Shown here: piece by piece, positions 35,156-45,635 of the stretch
Position numbering within the stretch: the stretch's first letter is position 1
How the letters are laid out: each line of letters opens with the position of its first letter
Origin: Arthrobacter sp. zg-Y20
Lineage (GTDB): Bacteria > Actinomycetota > Actinomycetes > Actinomycetales > Micrococcaceae
DNA length: 64,000 nucleotides
NCBI RefSeq assembly: GCF_030142075.1
Contig: NZ_CP126241.1
Span: 124,001-188,000 of the forward strand
Direction: 5' to 3'
Program-made: the position numbers and the translations under genes
The notes under the pieces: generated by a model
Told to the model about the DNA's origin: nothing
Seen by the model: the letters and a program-made list of their open reading frames with translations, nothing else
The model's database searches: none

Positions 35156-36078
35156 TGGGGCGCCAACGGCCGGGCAAGGAACCGGCAGCGCCGGCCGGCG
35201 GGGGAACCGGCCCCGTGGCCGGCAGCTATCCGATTGACACCGGCACGTGTGAGCTGGTGCCTGATTCGTTTAACCCGGACGGGTGGATCCTGATGGTCAA
35301 CGGGGTGCACAGCTCCCACATTGACCTGGCCGATCCGCGCCATCTGGACTTCGAATACATGCGGTGGATCGCGGCCCTGGTCGAGTCCCGCTGGAAACCG
35401 GATGCCACCCTGCGTGCCCTGCACCTGGGCGGTGCCGCGTGCTCGCTGGCACGCTATTTTGCCGCTGTATATCCGGGGGCCCGGCAAGTGGCCGTGGAAC
35501 TGGACGGCCGGCTGGCCGAGCTGGTCCGCGGTTGGTTCGACCTTCCGCGGGCGCCGCTGCTGCGGCTGCGGGTGGGGGAGGCCCGCGCCGTCACCGAAAC
35601 GCTGCACGAGGACAGCCGGGAGCTGATCATCCGCGACGTGTTTGCCGGCGCCAAGACCCCGGTTTCACTGACGACGGCGGAGTTCACCGAGCATGTACGG
35701 CGCGTACTGGCGCCGGGCGGTGTGTATGTGGTCAATTGCGGCGACACTCCGGATCTGCGCGGAGCGCGGGCCGAGGCAGCAACCATTTGCGCAGCCTTCG
35801 AATACACGGCGGCCATCGCCGATCCGGCCATGCTGAAGGGCCGCCGCTACGGCAACATCATCCTCGCCGGCAGCGATGCCCCGTTTGCGCAGGACCCGTC
35901 GCTGCCGCGCACCCTGCTGGGCGGCGGTGTGCCCGCGCACCTGTGGGACGACGCGAAAATGCGCAGCTTCGCTGCCGGTGCCCGTCCCCTGCATGACGCC
36001 CCCGCTCCGGAGGACGGGGAAGCCCCCGAACTGCCTGGGGCAGGGGCACCCGGGGAGAGGTCCCGGCCCGGCAAGTAG
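35155..36078 (+). CDS. Spermidine synthase-like protein
   Basis: 307-aa protein with a SpeE-type Rossmann core: LHLGGAACSLARYFAAVYPGARQVAVELD resembles the SAM/dcSAM site, then ELIIRDVFAGAKTP and YVVNCGDTPDL. The N-terminal beta domain is short and the C-terminal 40 residues are proline/glutamate-rich. Such actinobacterial proteins are often annotated spermidine synthase or fused methyltransferase; no decarboxylase lies nearby, so polyamine synthesis is not shown. ATG at 35155 overlaps the GNAT stop. Confidence 0.75.
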   Translation: MGRQRPGKEPAAPAGGGTGPVAGSYPIDTGTCELVPDSFNPDGWILMVNGVHSSHIDLADPRHLDFEYMRWIAALVESRWKPDATLRALHLGGAACSLARYFAAVYPGARQVAVELDGRLAELVRGWFDLPRAPLLRLRVGEARAVTETLHEDSRELIIRDVFAGAKTPVSLTTAEFTEHVRRVLAPGGVYVVNCGDTPDLRGARAEAATICAAFEYTAAIADPAMLKGRRYGNIILAGSDAPFAQDPSLPRTLLGGGVPAHLWDDAKMRSFAAGARPLHDAPAPEDGEAPELPGAGAPGERSRPGK

Positions 36079-36080
36079 TC

Positions 36081-36091
36081 AGCATACTTAT
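36081..36091 (+). promoter_or_regulatory. Stress-promoter-like motif AGCATACTTAT before katE
   Basis: AGCATACTTATTACCTGGGTAGG lies 69 nt before the catalase start, with GGGTAG in a -10-like place. The core repeats that in front of the GlsB-type gene at 21070. A sigma-factor or regulator site is inferred. Confidence 0.4.
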
Positions 36092-36159
36092 TACCTGGGT
36101 AGGGTGGAGGAATGGGCGCCGCTTCTGCGGGGCCTGGACCGACCCATGATGGAGGCTGC

Positions 36160-38373
<2,214 letters not shown>

Positions 38374-38410
38374 CCTGTCCCGCCAATCCGCGGACGAACG
38401 AATGATGAAC

Positions 38411-38452
38411 GAATAAGGGGATCTGCGGCAGCAGCCGCAGATCCCCTTATTC
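38411..38452. terminator. Bidirectional terminator after katE
   Basis: Perfect 19-bp stem: 38411-38429 with 38434-38452, loop AGCA; AATAAGGGGATC on one side and its complement on the other, so each strand ends in an A/T-rich tail. It separates katE from the convergent permease gene. Confidence 0.85.
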
Positions 38453-38470
38453 GTCCTGTTCGGAACCGGC

Positions 38471-39901
38471 CTAGACTCCGAGGAGCTCGGTGATGGGACC
38501 CACTCCGAAGTACAGGACAAACGCAGCAGCCACCACGTACATCAGCGGGTGGATTTCCCGGGCGCGGCCCTGGCAGAGCCTGATGACGGTGTAGGAGATG
38601 AACCCGGCACCCAGTCCGTTGGCAATGGAGTAGGTAAAGGGCATCAGTGCGAATGTGAGGAAGGACGGCAGGGCCAGTCCAATGTCCGTCCAGTCGATCT
38701 TGCCCACCTGGGAGACCATCAGGTAACCCACCACCACCAGGGCCGGAGCCACGGCCTCGAAGGGGACGAGGTAGATCAGCGGGGTCAGGAACATGGCCAC
38801 GATGAACAGCAGGCCGGTTACCACGGAGGCCAGGCCGGTCCGGGCACCTTCACCGATGCCGGCGCCGGATTCCACGAAGATCTGGTTGGAGGAAACACCG
38901 GCGCCGCCGCCGGCTACTGCACCCGCTGCGTCGACCAGCAGCACGCGCTCAACGTTGGGGATGTTGCCGTCCTTGTCGAGGCTCCCGGCCTCGCTGGCCA
39001 GGCCCACCATGGTGCCCATGGCGTCGAAGAAGATACTCAGCAGGATCACGAAGACCAGCAGCGAGGCGGCAATGCCGCCCAGGGTCTGGAAGGAGCCAAT
39101 GAGGCTGACGTCGCCGATCAGGGAAAGATCAGGTGCGCCCCATTCCGGCATGCTGGGGGTCACCAGCGACCAGCCGGTGGCGGTTCCGGCGCCCTGGCTG
39201 CCCGGGCTGGCCAGCCACTCAACGATTACCGCGAAGATGGTGGAGGCCACGATACCGATGAGGATGGCGCCGCGGACCTTGCGTGCCATCAGCACAATGG
39301 TCAGCAGCAGGCCGAAGACGAATACCAGGGTGGGCCAGCCCAGCAGCTCGCCGCCGTTGCCCAGCCCCAGGGGAACGGTGGTGCCCGCGTCGTCCGGGTT
39401 GCGGCGCACAAACCCGGCGTTGACCAGTCCCACGAGCGCCACGAACAGGCCGATGCCCACCACAATGGCGGTCTTCAGGCTGGGCGGAACCGCGCGGAAC
39501 ACCGCGGTGCGGAAACCGGTGAGCACCAGGATGACCATCGCCAGGCCGGCAATGACCACCAGGCCCATGACGTCCGGCCAGGTGAGCCCGTCATTGGTGG
39601 CAACAGTAACGGCCACGAAGGCGTTGACGCCCAGGCCGGTGGCAATGGCGAAGGGGTGCTTGGCCCAGATACCCATGATCAGTGTCAGCACGCCGGCCAC
39701 CAATGCGGTGCCGGCGGCGACGGCCGGGCCGGGAAGGGTGTTCCCCATGGAGTCTTCGCCGCCAAGGATCAGCGGGTTCAGGACCACGATGTAACTCATC
39801 GCGAAGAAGGTGGCCAGGCCGCCGCGCACTTCGGTGGAAAGGGTTGAACCACGTTTAGTGATTTCGAAGTAGCGGTCCAGCTTTGAACCTTGTTTGAGCA
39901 T
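38471..39901 (-). CDS. NCS2 family purine permease (AzgA type)
   Basis: 476-aa permease with about 12-14 helices. The N-terminus STEVRGGLATFFAMSYIVVLNPLIL and later LVDAAGAVAGGGAGVSSNQIFVESGAGIGEGARTG (in short: the AzgA-type core) mark the adenine/guanine/hypoxanthine permease group rather than uracil permeases. A proton symport of purine bases is the family role. ATG at 39901. Stands alone; no riboswitch-like leader was seen in the 112 nt upstream. Confidence 0.9.
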   Translation of the reverse strand: MLKQGSKLDRYFEITKRGSTLSTEVRGGLATFFAMSYIVVLNPLILGGEDSMGNTLPGPAVAAGTALVAGVLTLIMGIWAKHPFAIATGLGVNAFVAVTVATNDGLTWPDVMGLVVIAGLAMVILVLTGFRTAVFRAVPPSLKTAIVVGIGLFVALVGLVNAGFVRRNPDDAGTTVPLGLGNGGELLGWPTLVFVFGLLLTIVLMARKVRGAILIGIVASTIFAVIVEWLASPGSQGAGTATGWSLVTPSMPEWGAPDLSLIGDVSLIGSFQTLGGIAASLLVFVILLSIFFDAMGTMVGLASEAGSLDKDGNIPNVERVLLVDAAGAVAGGGAGVSSNQIFVESGAGIGEGARTGLASVVTGLLFIVAMFLTPLIYLVPFEAVAPALVVVGYLMVSQVGKIDWTDIGLALPSFLTFALMPFTYSIANGLGAGFISYTVIRLCQGRAREIHPLMYVVAAAFVLYFGVGPITELLGV

Positions 39902-40013
39902 GACGCGTCCTCTGAACTGAACAAATGGTGGGATGGTGAGGGGAAATCCTGCATCTTGATCTTATCGCGGGCGCATGGCGGTCCCTTTGATCCCGTGCCG
40001 CTAGGCTGAAGCT

Positions 40014-40622
40014 GTGATGAATTTTGCACGCAGTTTCCTTTCCCGGTCCGGTTGCGCCGCCGCCGCCGTTGCAGCACTGACGCTGTTTGCCGGGTTGCTG
40101 CTGACCGCTCCGCCAGCTGCCGCGCACGATGAGCTGACGGGCTCCACCCCCGTGGACGGTGCAGTGCTTCCCGCTCCGCCGCAGTCCGTGGAACTGACCT
40201 TTTCCAACGTCCCTGCCGCCATCGGTTCCGAAGTGCGGGTGCTGGACGAGGAAGGCATGGACTGGGCTGAGGGGGACGTGCGGATCCTGGACAACAGTGC
40301 AACCCAGCAGTTGAGGCCCGGTGCGCCCGCGGGCAGCTACACGGTGCAGTGGCGTGTTGTGTCTTCCGACGCCCATCCCATTGAGGGGACCTTCGCTTTC
40401 AGTGTGGCCGCCGGAGCAGACACCGGTTCCGGTTCCGCCTCACCCACCGGCACGGCGCAGACCAATGCCGCCGGGCCCACCGGCATGACGCAGACCCCGG
40501 TCCTGAACCAGCCGGAGGAGGGCGGATCTCCGTGGCTTGTGGCGGTTCCGGCCGTAGTGGTGCTGATTGCCGTTGCCGTATTGATTGCCCTGGTGGTCCG
40601 CAGGCGGCTGCGCGAGGACTAA
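40014..40622 (+). CDS. CopC domain copper resistance protein
   Basis: 202-aa exported protein. A signal peptide (residues 1-34, ending PPAAAHD) is followed by a CopC/YcnJ-type beta-barrel (about 35-125): His at the mature N-terminus (AAAHDEL) and SSDAHPIEGTF provide the usual Cu(II) ligands. A Ser/Thr/Pro linker leads to a C-terminal membrane helix (WLVAVPAVVVLIAVAVLIALVV is the core). GTG at 40014 or ATG at 40017. No CopD follows; the next gene is convergent and unrelated. Copper binding is inferred. Confidence 0.9.
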   Translation: MMNFARSFLSRSGCAAAAVAALTLFAGLLLTAPPAAAHDELTGSTPVDGAVLPAPPQSVELTFSNVPAAIGSEVRVLDEEGMDWAEGDVRILDNSATQQLRPGAPAGSYTVQWRVVSSDAHPIEGTFAFSVAAGADTGSGSASPTGTAQTNAAGPTGMTQTPVLNQPEEGGSPWLVAVPAVVVLIAVAVLIALVVRRRLRED

Positions 40623-41218
40623 GCAGGCGGTGCGGCGTCCGCGATCGCTTCGCCCGCTGCCCGGGCCTGGCGGATGAGGCTTCCGACGGGCAGCGGATCC
40701 ACGCCCACCAAATACACGCCAATGCCGCGCAGGGCCGTGGCTGCCCCGGGGCCTGAGCCGGCGCCCACGGCGCGGGAAAGCTTCCGCAGATCGGCCCGGG
40801 AGCAGCTGGTGAGGACAACGTAGTCCGCCAAGAGCAGTTCCCTGCCCGTGCGGACCGCCCATTTCCCCGCGGCGGGGGCCGGCACCGGTGCCGGCAGCAC
40901 GCCGTCCGCGGGAGAGGCGAGGCTGATCTCCCGGGCCTCGGAATCCTCCCGGACATCAAGGTGGTGCCCTGCCGCGTAGGCCTGCAGCAGCCGCACCAGC
41001 TCCACCCGCTCGGGGAAAACCGCGGGCTCTCCGGACGTTTCACGGATGGCATCCGCATCCGCCACCGGACCATGGATGACAATGGAGTCCACACCCTGCC
41101 GGCTCAGCTCCCGGGCCACCGCCATGCCGCTGAGGCCGCAGCCGATGACGACGGCGCCGGTCAGTTCAGTGAGCGGCGCCGCGGCGTCGTCGTTGGTATC
41201 TGTGTCAGGCATGTTCAT
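40619..41218 (-). CDS. Short Rossmann-fold (FAD/NAD-binding-like) protein
   Basis: 199-aa protein with one dinucleotide motif, AVVIGCGLSGMAVARELS (GxGxxG as GCGLSG), then a flavin-monooxygenase-like second region (LADYVVLTSCSRADL). It is about half the size of ordinary flavoproteins, and no second binding motif is seen, so it may be a divergent or reduced member. The ATG at 41218 is followed by an acidic run. Its end overlaps the copC-type gene by 4 nt. Function unknown. Confidence 0.65.
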   Translation of the reverse strand: MNMPDTDTNDDAAAPLTELTGAVVIGCGLSGMAVARELSRQGVDSIVIHGPVADADAIRETSGEPAVFPERVELVRLLQAYAAGHHLDVREDSEAREISLASPADGVLPAPVPAPAAGKWAVRTGRELLLADYVVLTSCSRADLRKLSRAVGAGSGPGAATALRGIGVYLVGVDPLPVGSLIRQARAAGEAIADAAPPA

Positions 41219-41402
41219 CGGCGGTTCTTTCCGAGAGTCCTGGTTCCGGAACCTCAGCCCACCCCCAGAGCCTCAGCGCCCTGCCGACGAACCATATAGG
41301 CAGATGCTGGCCAGCGGTAGCGTAGCCCGGAGCCCGTGCGCGGTACGCTACTGCTAAGGACAGCCGGAAGGTGTACCGGTTGGGGACCGGAAGGAGCAGC
41401 AC

Positions 41403-42407
41403 ATGACTGATTCGACCTGGGGAGCCGGGAACGGTGCGGAAGGACCCGCGGGCATTGTGGTGGGTGTGGACGGTTCCGATCAGAGCATCTGCGCCTTGTT
41501 CTGGGCGGCGCGGGAGGCCCGGCGGCGGCGATGCCCGCTGCACGTGGTGACCGCCTACACGGTGCCCATCTTCGCCGCGTCCTCCATGGACGCCGGGTAC
41601 ACCACGGTGGATGACGAGATGATCCGCGAGGGCGCGCAGCAGGTCCTGGATGACGCCGTCGAGCGCATCAGCCACTACGGCGTGGAAGTGATCCCGCGGG
41701 TGGAGACCGGGGACGCAGCCGCCGTGCTGCTGGAACTGTCCGAAGACGCCGACCTGATGGTGGTTGGTTCCCGGGGCCGCGGCGGATTTGTCGGGCGCCT
41801 GCTCGGATCCGTTTCCAGCGCCCTGCCCGCACACGCAAAGTGCCCCACCGTAGTGGTCCCGCTGCGCACCGCCGGGCGGCTGCCGGACTCCGGGGTGCGG
41901 CCCCCGGCCAACTCACCCGATCCCGGTGCGGTGCACCAAGCCGTGGTGGTGGGAGTGGACGGTTCCGAACAGGGCCGGGCAGCTTCCCTGGTGGCCGCGG
42001 AACAGGCGCAGGGCATGGGCCTGCCGCTGCGCATCCTGTGCGCGCTTCCCCCGTTCACCGGTTCGCTGGCGTGGGTGCCTGCGCCGCTGGACATCGAGGC
42101 CCTGCACGCAGAGCTGCGGGAGCAGCTCGACGCCGGGAAGGACTGGCTGCAGAGCCACTTCCCGAACCTGGAAATGAGCGTTGAGCTGGTGGACGGCACA
42201 CCGCCGGAAATCCTGGTGGAGCGCACCGCCAAGGTGGAACTGCTGGTGATGGGTACCCGCGGACGCGGCGGTTTTGCCGGCATGCTGCTCGGGTCCACCA
42301 GCCAGAGCGTGCTGCACCATGCCAAGGGGCCCATGATGGTGGTGCCGGACCATGAGGACCCCCGCCTGCTGGACCGCCCCAATTTCGGACCCATGGTGAT
42401 GGAGTAG
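41403..42407 (+). CDS. Universal stress protein, tandem UspA domains
   Basis: 334-aa protein with two Usp domains (about 15-157 and 180-320). Each has the start motif VVGVDGSDQS or VVGVDGSEQG and the ATP-binding G-x2-G-x9-GS block: GSRGRGGFVGRLLGSVS and GTRGRGGFAGMLLGSTS. Tandem ATP-binding Usp proteins in actinobacteria are linked to hypoxia and stress survival. ATG at 41403; divergent from the Rossmann protein over 184 nt. Confidence 0.95.
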   Translation: MTDSTWGAGNGAEGPAGIVVGVDGSDQSICALFWAAREARRRRCPLHVVTAYTVPIFAASSMDAGYTTVDDEMIREGAQQVLDDAVERISHYGVEVIPRVETGDAAAVLLELSEDADLMVVGSRGRGGFVGRLLGSVSSALPAHAKCPTVVVPLRTAGRLPDSGVRPPANSPDPGAVHQAVVVGVDGSEQGRAASLVAAEQAQGMGLPLRILCALPPFTGSLAWVPAPLDIEALHAELREQLDAGKDWLQSHFPNLEMSVELVDGTPPEILVERTAKVELLVMGTRGRGGFAGMLLGSTSQSVLHHAKGPMMVVPDHEDPRLLDRPNFGPMVME

Positions 42408-42443
42408 CCCCGGCCGCGGGGTTCCCTGCGGGAAGGCCGGCCG

Positions 42444-43382
42444 CTAGGCGTGCTGCTGGCCCTCGTGCACGGCGTGGCTGGCCGGCTCCAGCTGGAAGGT
42501 GCAGTGCTCGGTGTCGAAATGGCTGCTCAGGCACCGGGTAAGCCGGTCCAGGACCCGGTCCATGCCCTCCGACGTCAGATGCTCATCCTCGACCACCACA
42601 TGCGCTGAGAATACCGGCACCCCGGACGTGATGGTCCAGATATGGATATCGTGCGCGTCGGCCACCCCGTCCACCGACACTATGTGGTCGCGGATCAGTG
42701 CCACTTCCACCCCTTCCGGGGTCGCCTCAAGGAGGACGTCAATGACTTCGCGCAGCAGCGACCAGGCGCGGGGCAGGATCATCAGGGCAATCAGGATCGA
42801 GGCCCAGGCGTCCGCCCGCTGGTAGCCGGTGGCCATAATCACGACGGCGGAAACCACCACTGCGGCCGAGCCCAGGAGGTCGCCGAGCACCTCCAGATAG
42901 GCGCCCCGCACATTCAGGGACTCCTTCCGTCCCGAGTGCAGCACCAGCAGGGACGCCAGGTTTGCCAGCCCGCCCACTACAGCCGCAGCCAGCATCAGCC
43001 CGGTGTGGACATCCGCGGGGTCGCTTCCCAACCGGCGTACCGCCTCGATGAAAATGACTGCGGCAATCACAATCAGCAGCACGGCGTTGGCCAGCGCGGC
43101 CAGGACTTCGGCCCGCTGGTAGCCGTAGGTGCGCCGGGCCGTGGCCGGCCGCCCGGCAATCCAGGCGGCCAGCAGGGCAATGGACACCCCGGCGGCGTCG
43201 GACAGCATGTGCCCGGCGTCGGCCAGCAGCGCCAGTGAACCGGACAGCAGGGCGCCGGCAGCCTGGATCAGCACCACGGACATGGTGATGATGAAAACGG
43301 TCAGCAGGCGGCGGCGGTGCTTTCCGGTGGCGGTTCCGGAGCCGAGGCCGTGCGAATGCGTGTGGCCGGTGGGGGCGCTCAT
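42444..43382 (-). CDS. Cation diffusion facilitator family transporter
   Basis: 312-aa CDF (ZitB/CzcD-like) metal efflux protein with six helices. N-terminal His-rich start (HTHSHGLGSG), then LLADAGHMLSDAAGVS with the HD site in helix 2 and a second conserved site in helix 5; the C-terminal cytoplasmic domain (DAHDIHIWTITSGVPVFSAHV) binds metal in dimers, followed by a His-rich end. Zinc is the usual substrate. ATG at 43382, 9 nt after the metallopeptidase gene. Confidence 0.94.
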   Translation of the reverse strand: MSAPTGHTHSHGLGSGTATGKHRRRLLTVFIITMSVVLIQAAGALLSGSLALLADAGHMLSDAAGVSIALLAAWIAGRPATARRTYGYQRAEVLAALANAVLLIVIAAVIFIEAVRRLGSDPADVHTGLMLAAAVVGGLANLASLLVLHSGRKESLNVRGAYLEVLGDLLGSAAVVVSAVVIMATGYQRADAWASILIALMILPRAWSLLREVIDVLLEATPEGVEVALIRDHIVSVDGVADAHDIHIWTITSGVPVFSAHVVVEDEHLTSEGMDRVLDRLTRCLSSHFDTEHCTFQLEPASHAVHEGQQHA

Positions 43383-43391
43383 GCTTTAAGG

Positions 43392-43784
43392 CTAGCCCCA
43401 ACCCAATTCGTGCAGGCGTTCGTCGTCGATCCCGAAGTGGTGGGCTACCTCGTGGATCACGGTGATGCGCACTTCGTCCACTACTTCCTCCCGGCTGGAG
43501 CACATCCGCAGCAGCGGACCCCGGAACACCACAATGCGGTCCGGCAGGGAACCGGCATCCCACCACGAGTCGCGCTCGGTCAGCGGCGTGCCCTCATAGA
43601 CGCCGAGCAGTTCGGTGTCAGGGTCCTCGTGCGGGCCGGGTACGTACTCGTCTTCGATGAAGACGGCCACGTTGTTCATGGCGGAGGACAGGTCCGCCGG
43701 GATCGAGTCCAGCGCTGCTTCCACGCAGGTCTCGAACTCGTCCGGGTTCATCTCGATTGGCACCCTTCCACTGTAGTGGCGCAC
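43392..43784 (-). CDS. Small metallopeptidase family protein (zincin-like)
   Basis: 130-aa member of the actinobacterial metallopeptidase family with HEVAHHFGIDDERL, an HExxH zinc motif plus a downstream Asp ligand as in the minimal zincin fold. No signal peptide. The start is uncertain: GTG at 43784 (GAGG upstream) is used; an in-frame ATG at 43751 (MNPDEFE) would match the shortest relatives. Probably cotranscribed with the CDF gene. Physiological role unknown. Confidence 0.88.
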   Translation of the reverse strand: MRHYSGRVPIEMNPDEFETCVEAALDSIPADLSSAMNNVAVFIEDEYVPGPHEDPDTELLGVYEGTPLTERDSWWDAGSLPDRIVVFRGPLLRMCSSREEVVDEVRITVIHEVAHHFGIDDERLHELGWG

Positions 43785-43801
43785 GCCTCACCTCAGCCGT
43801 T

Positions 43802-43830
43802 TTGGATATTCCGGAAAATAGACCTATAGT
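43802..43830 (+). promoter_or_regulatory. Sigma70-type promoter for the tRNA cluster
   Basis: TTGGAT (43802-43807), spacer of exactly 17 nt, TATAGT (43825-43830), 66 nt before tRNA-Glu. Close to the bacterial housekeeping consensus. Confidence 0.65.
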
Positions 43831-43896
43831 TTTAGAGTCCACAACGGCGCGAAACGACTGGTTCTCCAGCCGCTTCAAGCAATGTGTGTTCTGTTG

Positions 43897-43969
43897 GCCC
43901 CCATCGTCTAGCGGCCTAGGACACCGCCCTTTCACGGCGGCGGCACGGGTTCGAATCCCGTTGGGGGTA
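43897..43969 (+). tRNA. tRNA-Glu (anticodon TTC)
   Basis: 73 nt. Acceptor GCCCCCA (43897-43903) with TGGGGGT (43962-43968), discriminator A; anticodon loop CTTTCAC gives TTC; T-arm ACGGG-TTCGAAT-CCCGT. CCA not encoded. First of three tRNA genes in 340 bp. Confidence 0.96.
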
Positions 43970-44028
43970 CTCAGGAGTGGTAAATCCGCTGGAAATAATC
44001 TGGTAGAGTTTACACTCGTGAAAAGCAA

Positions 44029-44102
44029 GGCCCTGTAGCGCAGCTGGTTAGCGCGCCGCCCTGTCACGGCGGAGGTCGCGGGTTCAAGTCCCGTCAGGGT
44101 CG
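44029..44102 (+). tRNA. tRNA-Asp (anticodon GTC)
   Basis: 74 nt. Acceptor GGCCCTG (44029-44035) pairs with CAGGGTC (44095-44101), discriminator G as expected for tRNA-Asp; anticodon loop CTGTCAC gives GTC. CCA not encoded. It may have its own start site: TAGAGT lies about 20 nt upstream. Confidence 0.96.
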
Positions 44103-44158
44103 CTCAGATTTTCTGAAGCGATTTGGAAGATCACGGTGATCATCGGTTGATGATGCCA

Positions 44159-44234
44159 GGCTCTGTAGCTCAGTTGGTAGAGCGTTCGACTGAAAATCGA
44201 AAGGTCACCGGATCGACGCCGGTCGGAGCCACCA
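44159..44234 (+). tRNA. tRNA-Phe (anticodon GAA), CCA encoded
   Basis: 76 nt including encoded CCA (44232-44234). Acceptor GGCTCTG with CGGAGCC; anticodon loop CTGAAAA gives GAA. The T-loop reads ATCGACG, with A instead of T at position 54. A strong terminator follows. Confidence 0.95.
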
Positions 44235-44237
44235 GCT

Positions 44238-44279
44238 AAAACCCCGTAGCTGCCTCGCAAGAGGCAGGACGGGGTTTTT
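44238..44279 (+). terminator. Terminator of the tRNA cluster
   Basis: Two-part stem AAAACCCCGT...ACGGGGTTTT with an inner CTGCCTC-GCAA-GAGGCAG hairpin, ending in TTTTT. A textbook intrinsic terminator 4 nt after tRNA-Phe. Confidence 0.9.
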
Positions 44280-44280
44280 C

Positions 44281-44310
44281 TTTTGTCCGGGGTCCTTTTG
44301 TCCGGGGTCC
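44281..44310. repeat. Exact 15-bp tandem duplication
   Basis: TTTTGTCCGGGGTCC occurs twice in a row (44281-44295 and 44296-44310) just after the tRNA-Phe terminator. No gene overlaps it. Possible slippage product. Confidence 0.9.
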
Positions 44311-44487
44311 CGTCCCGCCAATTCGGAGAGCGTCGACGCGGCTGCTCCAAACTTCCCACGCTGTGGGACTGCTGTTACCCGTGGGGTCACATTGGCCCCT
44401 CTGGTACCGAAGCGTGGGAATTCCCGTTCCCCGCATGCGCGCCACGCGCCCTGCACAAAGGTCCGGCCCCCGGGATACGCTGAAGCC

Positions 44488-44985
44488 ATGGATGAGCTTC
44501 GCAACACATCACCGGCAACTACCCCCGTTTCCCCGGCACACGCAGCCCCGGCCACACCGTCTGCTGACCCCGCCGGCGCCACTGATGCCGCCGTCGTCGT
44601 CGGCCGCACCGCCATCAGCGAGCAGGCAGTGGCAAAGGTCGCCGCCATCGCCGCCCGCGCAGTGCCCGGCGTATTCGCCCTGGGCAACCCGACCGGGCGG
44701 GCACTGGGTGCCGTGCGTGACGCTGTCGGTGCCTCCAGCGCCACGCAGGGAGTTCACGTGGAGGTCGGGGAACGGGAGGTGGCCGTGGATATTGCCCTGG
44801 TTGCCGTGTACGGAAACGCGCTGACCACCGTGGCCAACAATGTCCGCGCAGCGGTCTACGGATCCGTGGAGCAACTGGTGGGGCTGCGCGTGGTGGAGGT
44901 GAACGTGGACATCACCGATGTCCACCTGCCCACCGACAATGCTGAGGCTGCCGCCAAACCGGTGGCCGGCGCCAAAGCGGTATAG
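44488..44985 (+). CDS. Asp23/Gls24 family envelope stress response protein
   Basis: 165-aa Asp23/Gls24 protein. A 35-residue Ala/Pro-rich N-terminus precedes the domain (about 40-150): GRTAISEQAVAKVAAIAARAVPGV, then VEVGEREVAVDIALVAVYGN and VEVNVDITDVHLP. Family members coat the inner membrane face through the AmaP anchor and respond to envelope stress. ATG at 44488. First gene of a five-gene cluster that includes an AmaP-like membrane protein. Confidence 0.93.
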   Translation: MDELRNTSPATTPVSPAHAAPATPSADPAGATDAAVVVGRTAISEQAVAKVAAIAARAVPGVFALGNPTGRALGAVRDAVGASSATQGVHVEVGEREVAVDIALVAVYGNALTTVANNVRAAVYGSVEQLVGLRVVEVNVDITDVHLPTDNAEAAAKPVAGAKAV

Positions 44986-45057
44986 GGTCAAAAGCACGTT
45001 CCTCGAAAGGACGCACCAGGCCGTTTGGCCGTTAGACGCAGGTTATGAGGCAGGCAA

Positions 45058-45249
45058 ATGAAAGCAACTGTGGTGGGCATGGCAACGGGCGCCGTATTGG
45101 CTTTCGCGGCGCTGATATTCGACTTCTGGGGCTTTCTGCTGACCGCCCTGTTTATTGCCCTCGGCGCGCTGCTCGGCCGCGCAGCGGAGGGCAAGATTGA
45201 TTTCCGCAGCGTTTCGGACGCCCTGACCGGCCGCCGCTCCTCTTCGTGA
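45058..45249 (+). CDS. DUF2273-type small membrane protein
   Basis: 63-aa protein with two helices (about 4-22 and 24-42) and a short basic tail (GRRSSS). It matches the DUF2273 small proteins that regularly accompany Asp23/Gls24 genes. ATG at 45058. Its last 4 nt overlap the next gene (GTGA). Confidence 0.8.
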   Translation: MKATVVGMATGAVLAFAALIFDFWGFLLTALFIALGALLGRAAEGKIDFRSVSDALTGRRSSS

Positions 45250-45635
45250 GCAGCACTGTTATGTCCGCACCGCCGGCGCTGGACACCGGAGCCGTCCTCG
45301 CCGGGCACAACCGGATCAGCACCCAGGCACTGACCAGCACGGCAAAGGCCGCCGCGGCGGAATACTTCGGTGTGCCGGCGCAGCAGATCCGGGTGCTGTG
45401 GAGAGATGACCAGGGACTGCTGGCACTGTCCCTATCCCTGCCCATAGCGCTGCCGCCGCTCAATACCCTGACGCCGGCCATGCTGGAGCTTGCCGGCGGC
45501 ACGGTATGGCAGCGGGCGCACGCCGCCAAGCCGGTGCTGCTGCAGCGCGTGGCCGAGCTCACCGGATCACGGCTGTCCCGCGTGGATATCCGGATCACCG
45601 GCGCCCTCCCGGCCGAAGGCAGGCGGGTGCGGTGA
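45246..45635 (+). CDS. Small protein of the Gls24 cluster (Asp23-like in character)
   Basis: 129-aa soluble protein. Residues 20-120 have an alternating helix/strand pattern with VDIRITGALP at the end, similar to the VDITDVHLP end of the Gls24 protein upstream, so a divergent Asp23-like domain is possible but unproven. GTG at 45246 overlapping the DUF2273 stop; it overlaps the next gene by 4 nt. Cotranscription in the cluster is clear. Confidence 0.65.
   Translation: MSSTVMSAPPALDTGAVLAGHNRISTQALTSTAKAAAAEYFGVPAQQIRVLWRDDQGLLALSLSLPIALPPLNTLTPAMLELAGGTVWQRAHAAKPVLLQRVAELTGSRLSRVDIRITGALPAEGRRVR

Noticed and set aside
44281-44310. Attachment site or CRISPR-like repeat
   Set aside because: Only two adjacent copies, no spacers, no integrase or cas gene, and it does not duplicate tRNA-Phe sequence.
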